NCBI RefSeq assembly: GCF_900155615.1
Contig: NZ_FUHT01000004.1
Span: forward strand, 496,001-560,000
Reading direction: 5' to 3'
Length of the DNA: 64,000 nucleotides
DNA from: Massiliimalia massiliensis
GTDB lineage: Bacteria; Bacillota; Clostridia; Oscillospirales; Ruminococcaceae
Below the pieces are notes generated by a model. The model had not been told where the DNA came from. It was given only the letters and a program-made list of their open reading frames with translations, and ran no database searches. The stretch's first letter is position 1. Every line of letters starts with the position of its first letter. This document shows, one piece after another, positions 1 through 7,850 of this stretch. A program made the translations under genes and the position numbers.

Positions 1-36
1 ATAGAGGAGAAAAACGAGAATAAGGATGGGACAAAC

Positions 37-1149
37 GTGTTACAATTTGAAGAATATAAGTTTGCGCTGGGTAGTCTGAAACCGCAGCTTGACGATCTGG
101 GTGAAGCACTTGGATTAGAACGCGCCAGGAACGAGGTCAAGGAGCTGGAGGCACAAGCTGCTGAAGCCGGCTTTTGGGATGATGCAGAGAATTCCCAAAA
201 GGTACTGCGAAAAACCAGCGAGCTTAAAAGCATGATCGAGAAATATGAAAAGCTTTACGGGCTTTATGAGGATATCGCCACCCTGGTGGAGATGGGAATG
301 GAAGAGGAGGACGAGTCCCTTCTGCCGGAAATTAAGGAACAGTATGACCGGCTGGAGCAGGAGCTGGAGGCACAGAAGCTCGCGACCCTTTTAAGCGGGG
401 AGTATGACGCGAATAATGCGATTCTGACTTTTCATGCGGGGGCCGGCGGAACCGAGGCGCAGGACTGGGTGGAGATGCTGTACCGGATGTATACCCGATG
501 GTCGGAGCGGCACGGCTTCCGTTATAAAATACTGGATTATCTCGATGGGGACGAGGCGGGGATTAAAAGCGCCTCCATCCTGATTGAGGGGTTAAACGCC
601 TATGGCTTTTTAAAATCAGAAGCAGGGGTGCACCGGTTAGTCCGTGTCTCTCCCTTTGACGCGTCGGGCAGGCGGCATACCTCCTTTGCTTCATTGGAGG
701 TCATGCCGGAAATTGACGATACCATTGAAATTGAAATTTCTCCGGATGATTTGCGGGTGGACACCTACCGCTCCGGCGGTGCGGGCGGGCAGCACATCAA
801 TAAAACTGACTCAGCAGTCCGGATCACCCACCTTCCGACGGGGATTGTGGTATCCTGCCAGAATGAGCGGAGCCAGCATCAGAACCGCGATGTAGCCATG
901 AAGATGCTCAAATCCAAGCTGATCGAGATTAAAGAGCGGGAACATCTGGAAAAAATTGAGGACATTAAAGGTGAACATAAAGAAATTGCCTGGGGTTCAC
1001 AGATCCGATCCTATGTTTTCATGCCATATACACTGGTGAAGGATCATCGCACCGGATTTGAAAACGGGAATGTCAGCGCAGTGATGGACGGGGATCTGGA
1101 CGGTTTTATCAACGCATATCTCAAGGCGAAAAGCCTGGGCGATATCTAA
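37..1149 (+). CDS. prfB: Peptide chain release factor 2 (RF2)
   Basis: RF2 ends translation at UGA and UAA codons in the ribosomal A site. The 370-aa product has the RF2 codon-recognition tripeptide SPF (in VSPFDASGRRHTSF) and the peptidyl-tRNA hydrolysis motif GGQ (in GGAGGQHINKTDSA). GTG at 37 gives the usual N-terminus (MLQFEEYKF) and has AAGGA about 10 nt upstream; the frame is open to the window edge, so a longer upstream start cannot be excluded. Most bacterial prfB genes have an in-frame UGA at about codon 25 (CTT TGA C) that forces a +1 frameshift. Here the aligned position (109-114) reads CTT GGA, so no frameshift is needed. A terminator follows directly. Confidence 0.95.
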   Translation: MLQFEEYKFALGSLKPQLDDLGEALGLERARNEVKELEAQAAEAGFWDDAENSQKVLRKTSELKSMIEKYEKLYGLYEDIATLVEMGMEEEDESLLPEIKEQYDRLEQELEAQKLATLLSGEYDANNAILTFHAGAGGTEAQDWVEMLYRMYTRWSERHGFRYKILDYLDGDEAGIKSASILIEGLNAYGFLKSEAGVHRLVRVSPFDASGRRHTSFASLEVMPEIDDTIEIEISPDDLRVDTYRSGGAGGQHINKTDSAVRITHLPTGIVVSCQNERSQHQNRDVAMKMLKSKLIEIKEREHLEKIEDIKGEHKEIAWGSQIRSYVFMPYTLVKDHRTGFENGNVSAVMDGDLDGFINAYLKAKSLGDI

Positions 1150-1158
1150 CTGAAAAAA

Positions 1159-1190
1159 ACAAGGCGGCAGGATAAATGCCGCCTTGTTTT
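1159..1190 (+). terminator. Intrinsic terminator after prfB
   Basis: An 11-bp stem (1159-1169 with 1177-1187) containing AAGGCGGCA/TGCCGCCTT, a 7-nt loop and a trailing T-rich stretch follow the prfB stop codon. Confidence 0.85.
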
Positions 1191-1215
1191 GCATCATCCA
1201 TTTAAGAATTCGTTA

Positions 1216-1256
1216 AGATTTTTCACGAAAAAATCTCGATACCCATTCTTTATAAT
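1216..1256 (+). promoter_or_regulatory. Probable promoter and inverted repeat of the two-component operon
   Basis: A TATAAT -10 box lies at 1251-1256, 34 nt before the response-regulator start. There is no good -35 box. An imperfect inverted repeat, AGATTTTTC-AC-GAAAAAATCT (1216-1236), sits where an activator or the response regulator could bind. The binding role is inference. Confidence 0.4.
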
Positions 1257-1290
1257 AAAATCAAGGGAACAGCAAAGGAGTAATTTCAAA

Positions 1291-1995
1291 ATGGATCAGC
1301 CATGTGTTTTGGTCGTGGACGACGACCGTGAAATTGTCAGAGCAATTGCAAAACTTCTGGAACTGGAAGGCTACCGGGTGCTTCGTGCGTATAACGGGAT
1401 GGAAGCCATGGATGTTTTAATGACCCAGAGTGTGCAGCTCATTATTCTGGACGTCATGATGCCGAAAATGGACGGACTCTCCGCCACAATGAAAATCCGT
1501 GAAAGCAAAAACATCCCCATTATTATTCTTTCCGCCAAAACAGAGGACAGCGACAAGATTATCGGGCTTTCGATGGGAGCGGATGATTATGTGACAAAGC
1601 CGTTTAATCCGTCCGAGCTGGTAGCGCGGGTTAAATCACAGCTTCGGCGGTATATCCATCTGGGAGATATCGGCGGAGGGCAGAGCAAGGCTCATGTCGT
1701 AACGGTCGGGGGGCTGTCGCTGAACAGCGAGGCTAAAGAATTAACCGTCGACGGGGAGATCGTCAGGCTGACGGCAACGGAATTTAAAATTCTTGAGCTG
1801 CTGATGAGCAATGCGGGCAGGGTGTTTTCTGCAGAGGAAATTTACCGCCGCGTCTGGAACGAAGACGCCTACTCAGTGGAAAACACAGTCATGGTTCACA
1901 TCCGGCATATCCGTGAAAAGATTGAAATTAATCCGAAGGAACCCAAATATTTAAAGGTGGTGTGGGGAATTGGATACAAAGTGGAGAAGATTTAG
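1291..1995 (+). CDS. OmpR/PhoB-family response regulator (VanR-like)
   Basis: This is a cytoplasmic DNA-binding response regulator of 234 aa. The N-terminal receiver domain (about residues 5-115) has the acidic pair VDDD, the phospho-acceptor Asp54 in LDVMMPKMDG and the conserved Lys in TKPF. The C-terminal winged helix (about 140-234) shows LTATEFKILELL and the final GYKVE strand typical of OmpR/PhoB proteins. ATG 1291 is chosen because AAAGGAG precedes it; the frame extends to 1189 but through the upstream terminator. The kinase gene overlaps the 3' end by 26 nt, so translational coupling is likely. The stimulus and regulon cannot be read from the sequence. Confidence 0.92.
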   Translation: MDQPCVLVVDDDREIVRAIAKLLELEGYRVLRAYNGMEAMDVLMTQSVQLIILDVMMPKMDGLSATMKIRESKNIPIIILSAKTEDSDKIIGLSMGADDYVTKPFNPSELVARVKSQLRRYIHLGDIGGGQSKAHVVTVGGLSLNSEAKELTVDGEIVRLTATEFKILELLMSNAGRVFSAEEIYRRVWNEDAYSVENTVMVHIRHIREKIEINPKEPKYLKVVWGIGYKVEKI

Positions 1996-4180
1996 CAGAC
2001 ATCGGGGCACCAAGCTAACGCTGTTTTTCCTGTTTATTATTCTTGTTGCCTTGATTGTCGAGACAGCCCTGGCGGTTGGAATCCATGCGAACGAGGACTT
2101 CGGGCCGGAGCCCCTGATCTGTGAGAACTATGAAAACAGTGATGTGCAGGCCATCCAGGTGCAAACTGATTTGGCTATGATATTAAACCGGATTCAGTAT
2201 ACTGAGAAAATGAACTATGAGATGTATCAGAATTTTATCAGTGATGTCGGGCTGGATGACTCTTTTGAATCGTTCCAATTTTTCCAGAGGGATTGCTATA
2301 ATAATGACGGAATATCGGAGAGCGGAGCGATTGCTTATTTGGCGACCTATCAGAAAAATGGGGAAACAAAAACCATAGGAAATGTGGAAAAGTCGGAATT
2401 GGCTGCACTGCAAAAAAGCGGTCTTGCTTATCACTATGACGGGCAGATTACCTGCAGCAGGGATGGCGTGCCAACACCAGAGTTCTATTACTCTTATTCG
2501 ACAGATGAATTGCAGGAGATAAAAATTGATTTTGTATATCCGCAGGATTGGCTGACCGGCCTTCAGAAGTCCTGGAGTGCGGAACGGCGGGAGTTTATTG
2601 CTGTAGCGGTTAAGCTATGCGTTTATTTTGCTGTGATGCTCTTTTCATTGATTTTCCTGTTGGCTGTAACCGGAAAAAAGGCAGGAAAGGAAAAAACGGA
2701 AATCTGTTGGTTTGACCGGCTTTGGACAGAGGTTACCATTGGCCTTGGCGCAGCGGCGGCGGTACTGTGGGGCGCGCTGCTGATCACACAGGCTGAAGAA
2801 TATCAATATATGCGGCAGTATTATGGCGACGCGGGAGCGTCTACCTCCTGGCTATTGCTGTCGGTATTGTGCGGGCTTGGCTTTGCAGCATGCAGCGGGG
2901 CTGTTTTAGCAGCGCTTTTGTCGTTGGCAAGGAAGCTGAAAACCCATTGCTTCTGGAGAACGTCGCTGATTGGAAAGCTGCTCCGGTGGATTTGGAAAGG
3001 ATGTAGGTATTTGGGACGCGCTGTGTCAGGATTGTTTAATGGGGAACGGTTTAAAAAATACCGTTTCCAGAGGACATTATTTACCAGACAGTTGGTGTTC
3101 ATTTTAGGAGAAATGGCCTTATGGATTATTACAGCGATCTGTATGGGCCAGGCAATGTTCGGCTACGATGTCGGCGCAGGCTTGTTGTTTGCTTCTTTGT
3201 TTGGCTTTGCAGCATTAATTCTGCTGGCATGGTATGCCAACGGTTATGCAAAGGCAAACGAGGATGTCGGGATGCTATGTGAGCAGATCGACAGGATTGC
3301 GGATGGGAATTTGGACAGCCAGCTTGTTCTGGATTCTAGTTCATTGCTGGGAAATACGGCCGGACAGCTCAACGATATCCGTGGCGGGATGCAGAAAAAC
3401 ATTGAGAGCCAGATCAAAAGCGAACGGATGAAAATTGAGCTGATTACCAATGTTTCACATGATTTAAAAACACCGCTGACCTCGATTATCAGTTACATTG
3501 ACCTGCTCCAGAAGGAAGATCTGAACGATGAGGCGAAAGACTATGTGAATATTCTCGCCCAGAAATCCGACCGCCTGAAGCATATGGTGGCCGACGTGTT
3601 TGACCTTGCGAAAACCACCAGTGGGGAAGCGCAGGTAGAGCGGGAGAAGCTGGATATTCACCGGCTGCTGGAGCAGACCCTGGCGGATATGGAGGACCGG
3701 ATTGAGCGGTCGGGACGGACGATCAGAACCTCGTTTACTGCAGGGACGATGATGATTCAGGGAGATGGAAAGAAGCTTTACAGGGTGTTCCAAAACCTGA
3801 TTGACAATGCCCTGAAATACTCGATGGACGGGACGCGGATTTTTGTTGAGATACTGCGGGAAGAGGACGATGTGTCCGTCTGCGTCAAGAATACCGCTTC
3901 CTATGAAATGGAATTCACCGAGGAAGAAATTCTCGAACGGTTTGCCCGGGGCGATAAATCCCGTACCACAGAGGGGAATGGGCTTGGACTTTCCATTGCT
4001 AAAAGCTTTGCCGAGGTCAGCGGAGGAACCTTCCGGGTGAAGATTGACGGCGACCAGTTTAAGGCGATTGTATCCTTCCCGATCATAGAAGAGGTACAGC
4101 CGCAGGAAGAAACCGCCGAAACAGCAGTCAAAACTGAGGAAGCAGAGCAGGTTATCCTGGATGAAAAACAGGAAGCATAA
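1970..4180 (+). CDS. Membrane sensor histidine kinase with multi-helix sensor region
   Basis: This is the partner kinase of the upstream regulator (736 aa, TTG start at 1970 inside the regulator gene). One membrane helix (about 15-37) precedes an extracytoplasmic domain of about 170 aa, followed by roughly five more helices (about 207-230, 250-272, 290-316, 370-392, 397-420). Next come a HAMP-like linker, a HisKA domain with His497 in NVSHDLKTPLTS, and an ATPase domain with N-box FQNLIDNALKYS and G-box GNGLGLSIAKSF. The last 30 or so residues are an acidic Glu-rich tail. The catalytic core resembles VanS-type kinases; the large membrane part is less usual. The ligand is unknown. Confidence 0.9.
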   Translation: MDTKWRRFSRHRGTKLTLFFLFIILVALIVETALAVGIHANEDFGPEPLICENYENSDVQAIQVQTDLAMILNRIQYTEKMNYEMYQNFISDVGLDDSFESFQFFQRDCYNNDGISESGAIAYLATYQKNGETKTIGNVEKSELAALQKSGLAYHYDGQITCSRDGVPTPEFYYSYSTDELQEIKIDFVYPQDWLTGLQKSWSAERREFIAVAVKLCVYFAVMLFSLIFLLAVTGKKAGKEKTEICWFDRLWTEVTIGLGAAAAVLWGALLITQAEEYQYMRQYYGDAGASTSWLLLSVLCGLGFAACSGAVLAALLSLARKLKTHCFWRTSLIGKLLRWIWKGCRYLGRAVSGLFNGERFKKYRFQRTLFTRQLVFILGEMALWIITAICMGQAMFGYDVGAGLLFASLFGFAALILLAWYANGYAKANEDVGMLCEQIDRIADGNLDSQLVLDSSSLLGNTAGQLNDIRGGMQKNIESQIKSERMKIELITNVSHDLKTPLTSIISYIDLLQKEDLNDEAKDYVNILAQKSDRLKHMVADVFDLAKTTSGEAQVEREKLDIHRLLEQTLADMEDRIERSGRTIRTSFTAGTMMIQGDGKKLYRVFQNLIDNALKYSMDGTRIFVEILREEDDVSVCVKNTASYEMEFTEEEILERFARGDKSRTTEGNGLGLSIAKSFAEVSGGTFRVKIDGDQFKAIVSFPIIEEVQPQEETAETAVKTEEAEQVILDEKQEA

Positions 4181-4217
4181 AAAGTACGTGTGGAATTTCG
4201 TTCCACACGTACTTTTT
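4179..4217 (+). terminator. Intrinsic terminator after the two-component operon
   Basis: A 17-bp stem (4179-4195 with 4201-4217) with loop TTTCG ends in a run of T. It begins within the kinase stop codon. Confidence 0.9.
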
Positions 4218-4243
4218 TGCAGGTAAAATTTACAAATTAATAC

Positions 4244-4271
4244 TTGACTTTCAGGACATTGATAATATGAT
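4244..4271 (+). promoter_or_regulatory. Promoter of the alcohol dehydrogenase gene
   Basis: TTGACT (4244-4249), a 16-nt spacer and TATGAT (4266-4271) lie about 55 nt before the coding start. Confidence 0.55.
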
Positions 4272-4324
4272 GAAAGATGAGGTCATTGATAGAAATGAAT
4301 AAAAATTTTAAAGGAGAAAACAAG

Positions 4325-5491
4325 ATGCTGAATTTTACATTTTATAGTCCTACCTACTTTGCGTTCGGGAAGGGAAAGCAGGAGGAAGCAGGAAAACTTG
4401 TCAGCCGCTTCGGAGGACACAAGGTACTGATCCATTATGGGGGCGGATCGGTAAAGCGAAGCGGACTGCTGGACGCAGTCTGTGCATCGCTGCAAAAGGA
4501 AAACCTGCCCTATCTTGAACTGGGAGGCGTCAAGCCAAATCCGCGCTCCGGCCTGGTATATGAAGGAATTGAGCTTTGCCGGAAGGAACAGGTGGATTTC
4601 ATTCTTGCTGTCGGCGGAGGCAGTACGATTGACTCTGCCAAAGCAATCGCGGCAGGAGCAGTGTATGCCGGCGACTTTTGGGACTTTTATGAGGGAAAGC
4701 TGATCGAGCATGCTCTGCCGGTTGGGACGATTCTTACCATTCCTGCGGCAGGCAGCGAGGGCTCACCGGACAGTGTGATTACAAAGGAAGAGGGGATGCT
4801 CAAGCGCGGTGCTACCGGCGATGCGATCCGTCCGTGTTTTTCAATCCTGAACCCTGAGCTGACCGCGACCTTGCCGAAATATCAGGTGGCCTGCGGCGGC
4901 GCTGACATTATGGCGCATATCATGGAACGCTACTTTACCAATACAAAAGAGGTGGAGGTAACAGACCGTCTTTGCGAAGGGCTGTTCTGCACCATGCTCA
5001 AAGAGCTTCCGAAAGCGGTCAGAAACCCGGCTGACTATGACGCCCAGGCAAATATTATGTGGGCAGGCATGACGGCGCATAACAATGTTGTGGGCGTAGG
5101 CCGCGAGCAGGACTGGGCCAGCCACAATATAGAACATGAGCTTTCGGCACTGTATGATTGTGCGCACGGGGCAGGACTCAGCGTTATTTTCCCGGCATGG
5201 ATGAGATATGTTTACAAGCATGACGTTATGCGGTTTGCACAGTTTGCCGCCCGCGTTTTCGGCGTGACAATGGATTTTCAGAATCCGGAGGAAACTGCCC
5301 TGGAAGGCATTTGCCGGCTGCAAAATTTCTGGAGCAGCTTAGGACTTCCGGTCAGCTTTGGGGAGCTGGGAGCCAAGGAAGAGGATATCAGCTTTATGGC
5401 GGAAAATATTGCGTATGGTGAAACCGGAATCGGAAATTTTGTCAAGCTGAAGGCTGAGGATGTAAAAGAGATTTATCGTTTGGCATTATAA
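4325..5491 (+). CDS. Iron-containing alcohol dehydrogenase (butanol dehydrogenase type)
   Basis: This is probably a cytoplasmic NAD(P)H-dependent aldehyde/alcohol oxidoreductase acting on fermentation aldehydes such as butanal or acetaldehyde. It has 388 aa from ATG 4325, preceded by AAGGAGAAA at 4311-4319. The N-terminus (LNFTFYSPTYFAFGKG) and the nucleotide-binding AVGGGSTIDSAK match the BdhA/YqhD-like group of family III (iron) dehydrogenases. Likely metal ligands are Asp194, His198, His267 and His281, with the 14-residue gap between the last two as in FucO. It is monocistronic, with its own promoter and terminator. The natural substrate is not determined. Confidence 0.9.
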   Translation: MLNFTFYSPTYFAFGKGKQEEAGKLVSRFGGHKVLIHYGGGSVKRSGLLDAVCASLQKENLPYLELGGVKPNPRSGLVYEGIELCRKEQVDFILAVGGGSTIDSAKAIAAGAVYAGDFWDFYEGKLIEHALPVGTILTIPAAGSEGSPDSVITKEEGMLKRGATGDAIRPCFSILNPELTATLPKYQVACGGADIMAHIMERYFTNTKEVEVTDRLCEGLFCTMLKELPKAVRNPADYDAQANIMWAGMTAHNNVVGVGREQDWASHNIEHELSALYDCAHGAGLSVIFPAWMRYVYKHDVMRFAQFAARVFGVTMDFQNPEETALEGICRLQNFWSSLGLPVSFGELGAKEEDISFMAENIAYGETGIGNFVKLKAEDVKEIYRLAL

Positions 5492-5495
5492 AATA

Positions 5496-5529
5496 AAAAG
5501 TGCGCGGATTTAACATTCCGCGCACTTTT
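5496..5529. terminator. Bidirectional terminator between adh and thiW
   Basis: A 13-bp stem AAAAGTGCGCGGA/TCCGCGCACTTTT (5496-5508 with 5517-5529) is flanked by A and T runs, so it can serve both convergent genes. Confidence 0.85.
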
Positions 5530-5534
5530 ATTCG

Positions 5535-6080
5535 TTATGTATTCGGCTGTTCCGCTTTTTTCTGGCGTACTGTCGTGCCCAGGCTGTTCTGAATCATTGA
5601 CATCACATGGGTTTTCTCCAGAATTTTGATAAATACTACCGAAAGAATGGAACCGCCGACTGTACTGATTAAGAACGGGAGGACATAAGCAAAGACAGCG
5701 GCTTCTTTCCCGAGAAGGAAAACGGCGACCGGATAAGCGGCCAATGCGCCCAGAATCCCTGTGCCGAAAACCTCTCCGGCAAAAGCGCACCAGAGACGTT
5801 TGCCGTATTTGAAGGCAAGGCCGCATAAAAGCGCGCCGATCATACTGCCTGGAAAAGCAAGCAGGCTGCCTGTTCCTAGCATCAGCCGGATCAGAGAAGT
5901 GATAAATGCCATGGAACAGCTATATACAGGACCTAAAAACACGCCGGCCAGGACGTTGACCGCGTGCTGAGTCGGCAGGCATTTGGAAGCGCCGACCGGA
6001 ATTGCAAAGGAGGAGCAGACGACGCCAAGCGCAATCAGCAAAGCGGCAAAAGCTAATTTTTTTATCTGTTGGTTTTTCAT
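5535..6080 (-). CDS. thiW: ECF transporter substrate-binding component ThiW
   Basis: This is a membrane S component of an energy-coupling-factor transporter, predicted to bind a thiamine precursor, probably hydroxyethylthiazole. The 181-aa hydrophobic protein has about five or six helices and the family stretches VGASKCLPTQHAVNVLAG and GTGSLLAFPGSMIGALL. It follows thiT by 82 nt on the minus strand and is downstream of the TPP riboswitch, so it should be repressed when thiamine pyrophosphate is abundant. S components need the shared EcfA/EcfA'/EcfT module, which is not in this window. The family name is recognised by sequence; the ligand is inferred from the family. Confidence 0.88.
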   Translation of the reverse strand: MKNQQIKKLAFAALLIALGVVCSSFAIPVGASKCLPTQHAVNVLAGVFLGPVYSCSMAFITSLIRLMLGTGSLLAFPGSMIGALLCGLAFKYGKRLWCAFAGEVFGTGILGALAAYPVAVFLLGKEAAVFAYVLPFLISTVGGSILSVVFIKILEKTHVMSMIQNSLGTTVRQKKAEQPNT

Positions 6081-6162
6081 AATAATCCAGAATCCTTTCT
6101 CAATGTAATATTGTCTGTCTTACCGGGAGGTGAAGGATCAATCCCGGCTAAGAGAGATTTTG

Positions 6163-6783
6163 CTATGCGTCGGCCTTTTTCCCGATCATAGGCACCGCAC
6201 CGATTATTGCGGCAATGATCGCGGTGATGATCATTTCCGGCAGCATATAGGTAGCATTGTATACAGCGGAATAGAAGGCGTATAAGCCAGGGCCGCTGAA
6301 TGCCTCCAGAACTTTTGCTCCCCACTCGGAAATACTGTCCTGGGTGAAGAACCATTCCGCATATTCGCCGAAGAAGATAAAGCCGGAGATAAAATGAGAG
6401 ACAAACTTTAAAAAGAGGGCCAGAAGCGCCCCGGCTGCCAAAGCTGCGGAGGGACGTTTCAGCTTATTGCGGAAGATACCTCCGATACCCAGAATCGTGT
6501 CAGCCAGAAGATAGTCAAAAAATACGCTTCCGATTACGGCGACTCCGGTAATTCCTTTAATTTCTCCCAGACCGAGCAGAACCTGTAAAAGAGCAAATAC
6601 AAAGCTGCACAGGAATCCCCATTTCAAACCGTGGCGATAAGAAAAAAGGATGATTGGCAGCGTGCTGCACAGGGTGATGTTTCCGCCGTATGGAAGCGCC
6701 GGCAGGTGGATGAATGTGAGAACCACGGCGATTGCCAGCAATACGCCGGCTTCAACCATGGTTTTCAGCCTGTTGTTGGTCAT
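6163..6783 (-). CDS. thiT: ECF transporter thiamine-binding component ThiT
   Basis: This is the thiamine-specific membrane S component (YuaJ family) of a group II ECF transporter. The 206-aa product has about six helices. Typical features are the N-terminal ALPYGGNITLCSTLPIILFSYRHGLKWG, the GLGEIKG segment, and the C-terminal SAVYNATYMLPEMI that forms part of the thiamine pocket. The start at 6783 has AGAGG about 9 nt upstream. It is the first gene of the riboswitch-controlled operon thiT-thiW. The energising ATPases and EcfT must be encoded elsewhere. Confidence 0.92.
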   Translation of the reverse strand: MTNNRLKTMVEAGVLLAIAVVLTFIHLPALPYGGNITLCSTLPIILFSYRHGLKWGFLCSFVFALLQVLLGLGEIKGITGVAVIGSVFFDYLLADTILGIGGIFRNKLKRPSAALAAGALLALFLKFVSHFISGFIFFGEYAEWFFTQDSISEWGAKVLEAFSGPGLYAFYSAVYNATYMLPEMIITAIIAAIIGAVPMIGKKADA

Positions 6784-6852
6784 GAAGCATTACCTCTTTC
6801 AAATAAATATTTTATTTGAAATCAGACCTTGGGACGCGCTGGCCTTTTACAA

Positions 6853-6882
6853 GAAAAAACGCATGAGAATATCCCTCATGCG
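6853..6882 (-). terminator. Riboswitch-controlled terminator before thiT
   Basis: Read on the minus strand, an 8-bp stem CGCATGAG/CTCATGCG (6860-6867 with 6875-6882) is followed by TTTTTT. It lies between the TPP aptamer and thiT, as expected for the expression platform of a transcription-terminating riboswitch. Confidence 0.85.
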
Positions 6883-6930
6883 CACGAAAACAGCTTGCTG
6901 AAAAACCAGCAATGAAATTACAGTATTATT

Positions 6931-7018
6931 GTAATCTTCCTACGTTGGGATTATCCACTCAGGTTCAAAGGGTTAAAGGCTTCAGCCTTTTCTCAGCCGT
7001 TGACGGCACCCCTGATTT
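6931..7018 (-). promoter_or_regulatory. TPP riboswitch (THI element)
   Basis: On the minus strand the sequence contains the conserved thi-box core: GGGGTGCC, GGCTGAGA, ACCCTTTGAACCTGA and GGATAATCCCAACGTAGG, in order. It binds thiamine pyrophosphate. With the downstream terminator it should stop transcription of thiT-thiW when TPP is high. A small hairpin ATTACA...TGTAAT just after the aptamer reuses the 3' strand of the closing helix and may act in the switch. Confidence 0.95.
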
Positions 7019-7026
7019 CGTTTTTA

Positions 7027-7055
7027 ATTATAGGAGGACTGGCTTAATTTGTCAA
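7027..7055 (-). promoter_or_regulatory. Promoter of the thiT-thiW operon
   Basis: On the minus strand TTGACA (7055-7050) and TATAAT (7032-7027) are separated by 17 nt. This is a perfect vegetative consensus placed just before the aptamer. Confidence 0.88.
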
Positions 7056-7085
7056 GAAAAAAATACGGACAGGCGAAAAGCTGGA

Positions 7086-7114
7086 TTGTATCTTTCCTGA
7101 ATGTATGCTATAAT
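7086..7114 (+). promoter_or_regulatory. Promoter of nth
   Basis: TTGTAT (7086-7091), 17 nt, and TATAAT (7109-7114) with an extended TGC just upstream. The same elements recur before the gene at 10388. Confidence 0.8.
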
Positions 7115-7196
7115 AGTGAAAAAATTAGCGAAAAAGGAAGCAAACAGGGGGCCGTAGGATTCTTCTGTTTGGCTTGAAGGTTTGGAGGAAGTCGCG

Positions 7197-7850
7197 ATGA
7201 CGAAAAAAGAACGGGCGCTGCTTGCCATCGAGAGACTGAAAGGGCTGTATCCGGAGGCGGTATGTTCGCTGACCTATAAGCATCCTTATGAACTGTTGAT
7301 CTCAACCCGGCTTTCTGCCCAATGCACAGACGCCAGGGTCAACATTGTGACCGAGGTATTGTTTGAAAAATATCCGACGTTGGAGTCTCTTGCGCATGCA
7401 GAGTATGATGATATTGAACAAATAGTTCGTCCGTGCGGACTTGGAAAAACCAAGGCAAGAGATATCATCATGATGTCCAATCAACTGATTGACAATTACA
7501 ACGGGGTTGTTCCTGACACTATTGAAGAGCTGCTGAAGCTCTCCGGAATCGGGAGAAAGACCGCTAACCTGGTGGTTGGGGATGTGTATGGCAAGCCGTC
7601 GATTGTGACGGATACCCATTGCATCCGGATTTGCGGGCGGCTCGGCTTAACCGATGGATCTACTGTTCCGCTGGCTGTTGAAAATCAGCTCCGGAAGATT
7701 CTGCCTCCGGAAGAAGGCGGTGATTTCTGCCATCGTTTGGTACATTTTGGGCGGGAATGGTGCATGGCCAGAAATCCGAGGTGCGAAGCATGTCCGTTAT
7801 CTGATATCTGCAAAAACAAAACAAAAAATGACAAAAGAAAAGGTAGATGA
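7197..7850 (+). CDS. nth: Endonuclease III (DNA glycosylase/AP lyase)
   Basis: This base-excision repair enzyme removes oxidised pyrimidines and cleaves abasic sites. It has 217 aa from ATG 7197, preceded by GGAGGA with a 7-nt spacer; a TTG 15 nt upstream is less likely. The helix-hairpin-helix is LSGIGRKTA, with catalytic Lys121, and the active-site Asp139 lies in VTDTHCIR. The C-terminal 4Fe-4S loop is seen as CMARNPRCEACPLSDIC (C-x6-C-x2-C-x5-C). Its stop codon overlaps the start of the next gene (ATGA), so the two are probably cotranscribed. Confidence 0.96.
   Translation: MTKKERALLAIERLKGLYPEAVCSLTYKHPYELLISTRLSAQCTDARVNIVTEVLFEKYPTLESLAHAEYDDIEQIVRPCGLGKTKARDIIMMSNQLIDNYNGVVPDTIEELLKLSGIGRKTANLVVGDVYGKPSIVTDTHCIRICGRLGLTDGSTVPLAVENQLRKILPPEEGGDFCHRLVHFGREWCMARNPRCEACPLSDICKNKTKNDKRKGR

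Noticed and set aside
644-895. Frames inside prfB and many other overlapping frames across the window
   Set aside because: They are shadows of well-supported genes in other frames, with no ribosome-binding site or recognisable motif.
1189-1290. An upstream start for the response regulator
   Set aside because: It would begin in the prfB terminator and extend the protein without homology; ATG 1291 has a clear Shine-Dalgarno site.
6912-7100. A 62-codon plus-strand frame
   Set aside because: It lies over the minus-strand TPP riboswitch and its promoter.
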